DNA of 64,000 bases, taken from NCBI GenBank assembly GCA_003569365.1, contig BGOS01000023.1:186001-250000 (forward strand). The letters are read 5' to 3'. A program made the translations under genes and the position numbers. Source of the DNA: Anaerolineaceae bacterium. Its GTDB lineage: Bacteria; Chloroflexota; Anaerolineae; Anaerolineales; UBA11657. Below, in pieces: positions 61,369 to 64,000 of the stretch. The notes under the pieces are model-generated. The model searched no databases. It was given only the letters and a program-made list of their open reading frames with translations, and was not told the origin of the DNA. Positions within the stretch are counted from its first letter, which is position 1, and each line of letters starts with the position of its first letter.

Positions 61369-62721
61369 CTACTCCACGAGCGCGATTTGGTGCGCTGTGT
61401 CGTTTGATTGGGTGGTGGTCGAAAATTGCCACAGCAATGCGCCCGCTGCGAACATCAGCAAGCCGCTGGCAGCCAGCCCCATGCGCACACTCGCCACCTG
61501 CGCGAGCAGTGGCCCGAGCAGCACGCCCACCAGAATGCCGAGGTTCAACACAAGATTGTGCAATGCCATGTATGCCGGACGGTCTGCTTCCGCAGCGCGA
61601 TCCATCAAATGCGTATGCAAGGCGCTTCCGCCAAGCCCCCAGCCGATGCCGCCGATGAGCGCACCCAGCCAGATGGTTTTGGCGCCGATTGCGAGTGCGC
61701 CGAGCAGCGGATGCGCGCCGTAGATGAGGGCGGCCGCCAGCATGATTGCGCGAAAGCCAAAGCGCGAGGCAAGGCGCCCAATCTGCAGCGATGACAAAAC
61801 CATCGCGCCATGAAACAGGGTGGTTGCAATGCTGATGGTGCCATCCGTGAAGCGCAGGTCGTTTACAAATAAAATTGGAAAGAGCGCAACTGGCATGAGC
61901 TGGGCGATGTAGAAGATGAGGTACGCAAACATGAGGCGGCCGTACGAGCTGCGCAGCAGATCCCAGCGCAGCAGCGGGCGCCCATTTCCGCGCAGGAGAA
62001 AGCGCAGGCCCGTACTGGAGCGCATGGGATTCAGTGCGCGCAGCATTCCGACTGCGGTGCCGCCTTCAAGCAATCCGCCGCCGGCATTGGGCGCGGGCTG
62101 CAACTCGTCGGGCTGTGGCACGCGCAAGCTGGCAACATGGTAAGTGGTGACGAGGCTGCCAAGGCCGCCCAGTAAAAACACAATTTGGTAGTTCAACGGA
62201 AATGGGATGTGATCCAGCAGCTGGCCCGCCAAAAGGGCTGAGACGGTGATGCTGGCTGCCACCAATGCTACGCGCCTGCCACTAATAATGAGGCGCCATT
62301 GCGGCGGTACCACCTGCGCATATTGCGCGTTGAAACCAATCACAAAGGCGGTGCCGGGGATGGCCATTACTAGCGTGATGACTGCAAGCGCAAGCGGCTG
62401 TGAGCTGTTGGCCAGCCACAGCGGAAGGGTGGCCATCAGAAAGTAGGGCAGGCGGTGGTACAACGCCGACCGTGACACCGGGCCATGCAGCGGGCGCTGC
62501 TCAAGCCAGCGCGCAATGGGCAGCGAGAGCAGCAGGTTCACTGCCGCGGGCGCGCTGGTGATGAATGCAATCTGGAAGGTGGTGGCGCCGAGGCGCGCGG
62601 CGTAAACGTTTAGAAACGCAATTGCGGTGCCGTGCAGCACGCCATACCAGATCACATCGCCATAAATGTGCCTGAAGTTGGACCGCTGCAAAGCGGTCAG
62701 GGCCGGCAAATTATTTGTCAT
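61369..62721 (-). CDS. Major facilitator superfamily transporter
   Basis: The product is 450 residues from the ATG at 62721 (MTNNLPALTALQRSNFRHIY) with about twelve helices and a central loop holding VASLRVPQPDELQPAPNAGGG. VASRFGFRAIMLAAALIYG-like wording (LASRFGFRAIML) and GWGLGGSALHTHLMDRAAEADRPAYMALHN are seen in one family of Chloroflexota MFS permeases that accompany surface or lipid genes. The substrate is unknown. It lies 8 nt before the phytol-kinase-like gene, suggesting joint action. Confidence 0.85.
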   Translation of the reverse strand: MTNNLPALTALQRSNFRHIYGDVIWYGVLHGTAIAFLNVYAARLGATTFQIAFITSAPAAVNLLLSLPIARWLEQRPLHGPVSRSALYHRLPYFLMATLPLWLANSSQPLALAVITLVMAIPGTAFVIGFNAQYAQVVPPQWRLIISGRRVALVAASITVSALLAGQLLDHIPFPLNYQIVFLLGGLGSLVTTYHVASLRVPQPDELQPAPNAGGGLLEGGTAVGMLRALNPMRSSTGLRFLLRGNGRPLLRWDLLRSSYGRLMFAYLIFYIAQLMPVALFPILFVNDLRFTDGTISIATTLFHGAMVLSSLQIGRLASRFGFRAIMLAAALIYGAHPLLGALAIGAKTIWLGALIGGIGWGLGGSALHTHLMDRAAEADRPAYMALHNLVLNLGILVGVLLGPLLAQVASVRMGLAASGLLMFAAGALLWQFSTTTQSNDTAHQIALVE

Positions 62722-62856
62722 CAGTCGCGTAGGGAGCGGGCGGCGGGGGCGGGGGCAAGGGCGCTGGCGGACTTGAATGCTAAGCAGTGGCGGCGGTTGG
62801 CAGCAGTGGCCGAGGCCACTCGCCGAAATTATATGCAATGCGGCGAGCTCTCAAAT

Positions 62857-63780
62857 TTAGTTGACAACGCTTGTTGAGTGCAACGCGCGCTGCAGGCGGC
62901 GCTGCGCTTCTGCGCCAAGGGTGGCCGGTGCCGGGGGCAGGCCGGGCTGCTCCAGCATGAAGCTCGCTGCGACCGTGCCGTAAGCCGCTGCGCTGGCTGC
63001 ATCGGCAGTTGCTGCCCAGCCGGCCAGAAAGCCGCCACAGAATGCGTTGCCCGCGCCAAGCGGCTGCGTTGCGATGCGCACCTCAAGTGCGGGCAAGTGG
63101 AGCGCGGGTTGGTTTGGCGCGCAAACCAGCACGCCGGCAGCGCCCATGCGCAGTGCAATCACCCGGCCGCCGAGTTCAATCAGGCGTTGGGCCAGTAACA
63201 GTGGCTCACCCGCACCCACAAGCGATTCTGCTTCGCGCAGGTTGGGTGAAAAAATGTCTGCGAGCTGCAGCCATGTGCGCACTGCTGCTGGTGATGGCGG
63301 GCTGGGGGCGGCGCGCCATGTCTCGATGCTAAGCACGCGCGTGATTGCGCGCAGCGCCTGCAGGCGCTGCAGGTTTGGTTCTTCCGGGTGGATGCCAGTG
63401 TGCAAGCCTTGCAGGCTGCGGTGCGTGGCTGGCAGCGTGGCGGTATCAAGCGCCAGGTTGACCGGCAGGGCGCTGCTTGGGGAACGCCAAACTTGGGTAT
63501 GGCGCCCGTCGGCTTCCAGCAATTGCCACGCGCGCAGAGTGGGCTGTGCAGTTTGGCGCACAGCGCTGGTATCAATGCCGGCAGCCTGCAGCCAATCACG
63601 CGCCGTTTGCGGGAAATCCGCACCCACGCCGGCAGCCAAGCCCACGCGTTCTGACCAGAGGCGCATGCCAAAAGCAGTTTGCGGTCCACCGCCGCCAAGC
63701 AGCCCCATCTGGGTGGTCCCATCTGCCAGCACTAAATCATCAATGATTATTCCAAGTGCGAGCAGATCAACGGGAGGCAT
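62857..63780 (-). CDS. PfkB-family kinase homologue with Asn in place of the catalytic Asp
   Basis: The product is 307 residues. The ribokinase fold shows LGIIIDDLVLADGTTQMGLLGGGGPQTAFGMRLW and IFSPNLREAESLVG. The C-terminal signature, normally DTxGAGDAF, reads QPLGAGNAFCGGFLAG near residue 246; the catalytic base Asp is Asn. Yeast Mak32-type PfkB relatives also carry GxGNAF, so it may belong to that group and lack ordinary kinase activity. Another PfkB gene follows it at the right edge, so a duplication is likely. Confidence 0.85.
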   Translation of the reverse strand: MPPVDLLALGIIIDDLVLADGTTQMGLLGGGGPQTAFGMRLWSERVGLAAGVGADFPQTARDWLQAAGIDTSAVRQTAQPTLRAWQLLEADGRHTQVWRSPSSALPVNLALDTATLPATHRSLQGLHTGIHPEEPNLQRLQALRAITRVLSIETWRAAPSPPSPAAVRTWLQLADIFSPNLREAESLVGAGEPLLLAQRLIELGGRVIALRMGAAGVLVCAPNQPALHLPALEVRIATQPLGAGNAFCGGFLAGWAATADAASAAAYGTVAASFMLEQPGLPPAPATLGAEAQRRLQRALHSTSVVN

Positions 63781-63863
63781 GGTTGGTTATTGCGCAGACA
63801 GCGAAACGCGGTTGCAGGTTTTTTGGAAAGGGAAGTTTTATGGGGCGGCGCAGTTGTGCGGCG

Positions 63864-64000
63864 CTACGCCGGCCATGGCAGCGCTGCGCCATTGGCTTGC
63901 AGCAGCTGCCGGATCTCCGCAAGCGTTGGCACCTGCCGGCCGGTGCCCAGCTTGGCGGCTTTGGCAGCGCCGGCAGCATTTGCAAGCATGGCTTGCTGCG
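63864..64000 (-). CDS. PfkB-family carbohydrate kinase, C-terminal end (cut by window edge)
   Basis: About 45 codons up to the TAG at 63864 read QQAMLANAAGAAKAAKLGTGRQVPTLAEIRQLL, the characteristic end of ribokinase/PfkB sugar kinases (NAAGALKVTKxGAQxxxPTxxEI). The catalytic part is outside the window. It lies 83 nt upstream of the Asn-variant kinase on the same strand. Confidence 0.75.
   Translation of the reverse strand, partial: QQAMLANAAGAAKAAKLGTGRQVPTLAEIRQLLQANGAALPWPA

Overview
The window is one GC-rich bacterial chromosomal segment with dense, mostly operonic genes and no phage, insertion-sequence or CRISPR signature. The best guess for the host is a Chloroflexota (green non-sulfur) lineage. 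This is inferred from three things: a LysW-carrier lysine/arginine operon, an SUF operon with SufU and a Rieske protein, and a cytidylate kinase-PlsC fusion. No rRNA is present to settle the taxonomy.

Layout: 1-1567 holds a cut-off glycosyltransferase and an FkbM methyltransferase. 1887-8636 holds two large paralogous secreted proteins (Calx-beta-like domains plus six FG-GAP-like repeats; one also carries an M6-peptidase-like domain with a broken zinc motif) and two small upstream genes. 8893-12009 holds a TPR-like protein, two CAT-anticodon tRNAs, scpA and a selD whose N-terminal UGA is a selenocysteine codon. 12095-16336 holds a long pentapeptide-repeat protein, a MIP18-type Fe-S protein, an atypical J-domain membrane protein and small proteins. 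16534-23339 is the SUF Fe-S operon (sufC-B-D-S-U, Rieske) with a textbook promoter and a palindrome at its start, followed by an aldo/keto reductase; sufE lies apart at 25897. 26440-29138 is a minus-strand ribokinase/glycosyltransferase/HEAT unit. 29454-33688 is clpB, a PP2C phosphatase and an orphan response regulator. 33663-39183 is lysK-J-Z-Y-X-W on the minus strand, transcribed W to K, behind a leader that looks like a transcription attenuator with its own short peptide. 40586-44380 is a MacAB-type efflux system, followed by folD, a glycine-betaine transporter (proV, a double proW, proX), and glmS behind a recognisable glmS ribozyme. 51972-57495 is a minus-strand housekeeping run: EamA transporter, DUF512 radical-SAM protein, Cmk-PlsC fusion, RluB, ScpB and TatA. 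57705-64000 is a CgeB-like glycosyltransferase, a Gfo/Idh/MocA oxidoreductase, a ThuA-like protein, a phytol-kinase-like protein, an MFS protein and two PfkB sugar kinases.

The strongest non-routine signals are the selenocysteine selD with a SECIS hairpin, the glmS ribozyme with an approximately 40-nt two-hairpin insertion, the lysW leader attenuator, the degenerate M6 peptidase, and three genes (sufD, the aldo/keto reductase and the phytol-kinase-like gene) each interrupted by a -1 frameshift explained by one missing base in a homopolymer. No single large undescribed system was identified. All functional statements come from reading the sequence and from family knowledge; no database search or folding program was run.
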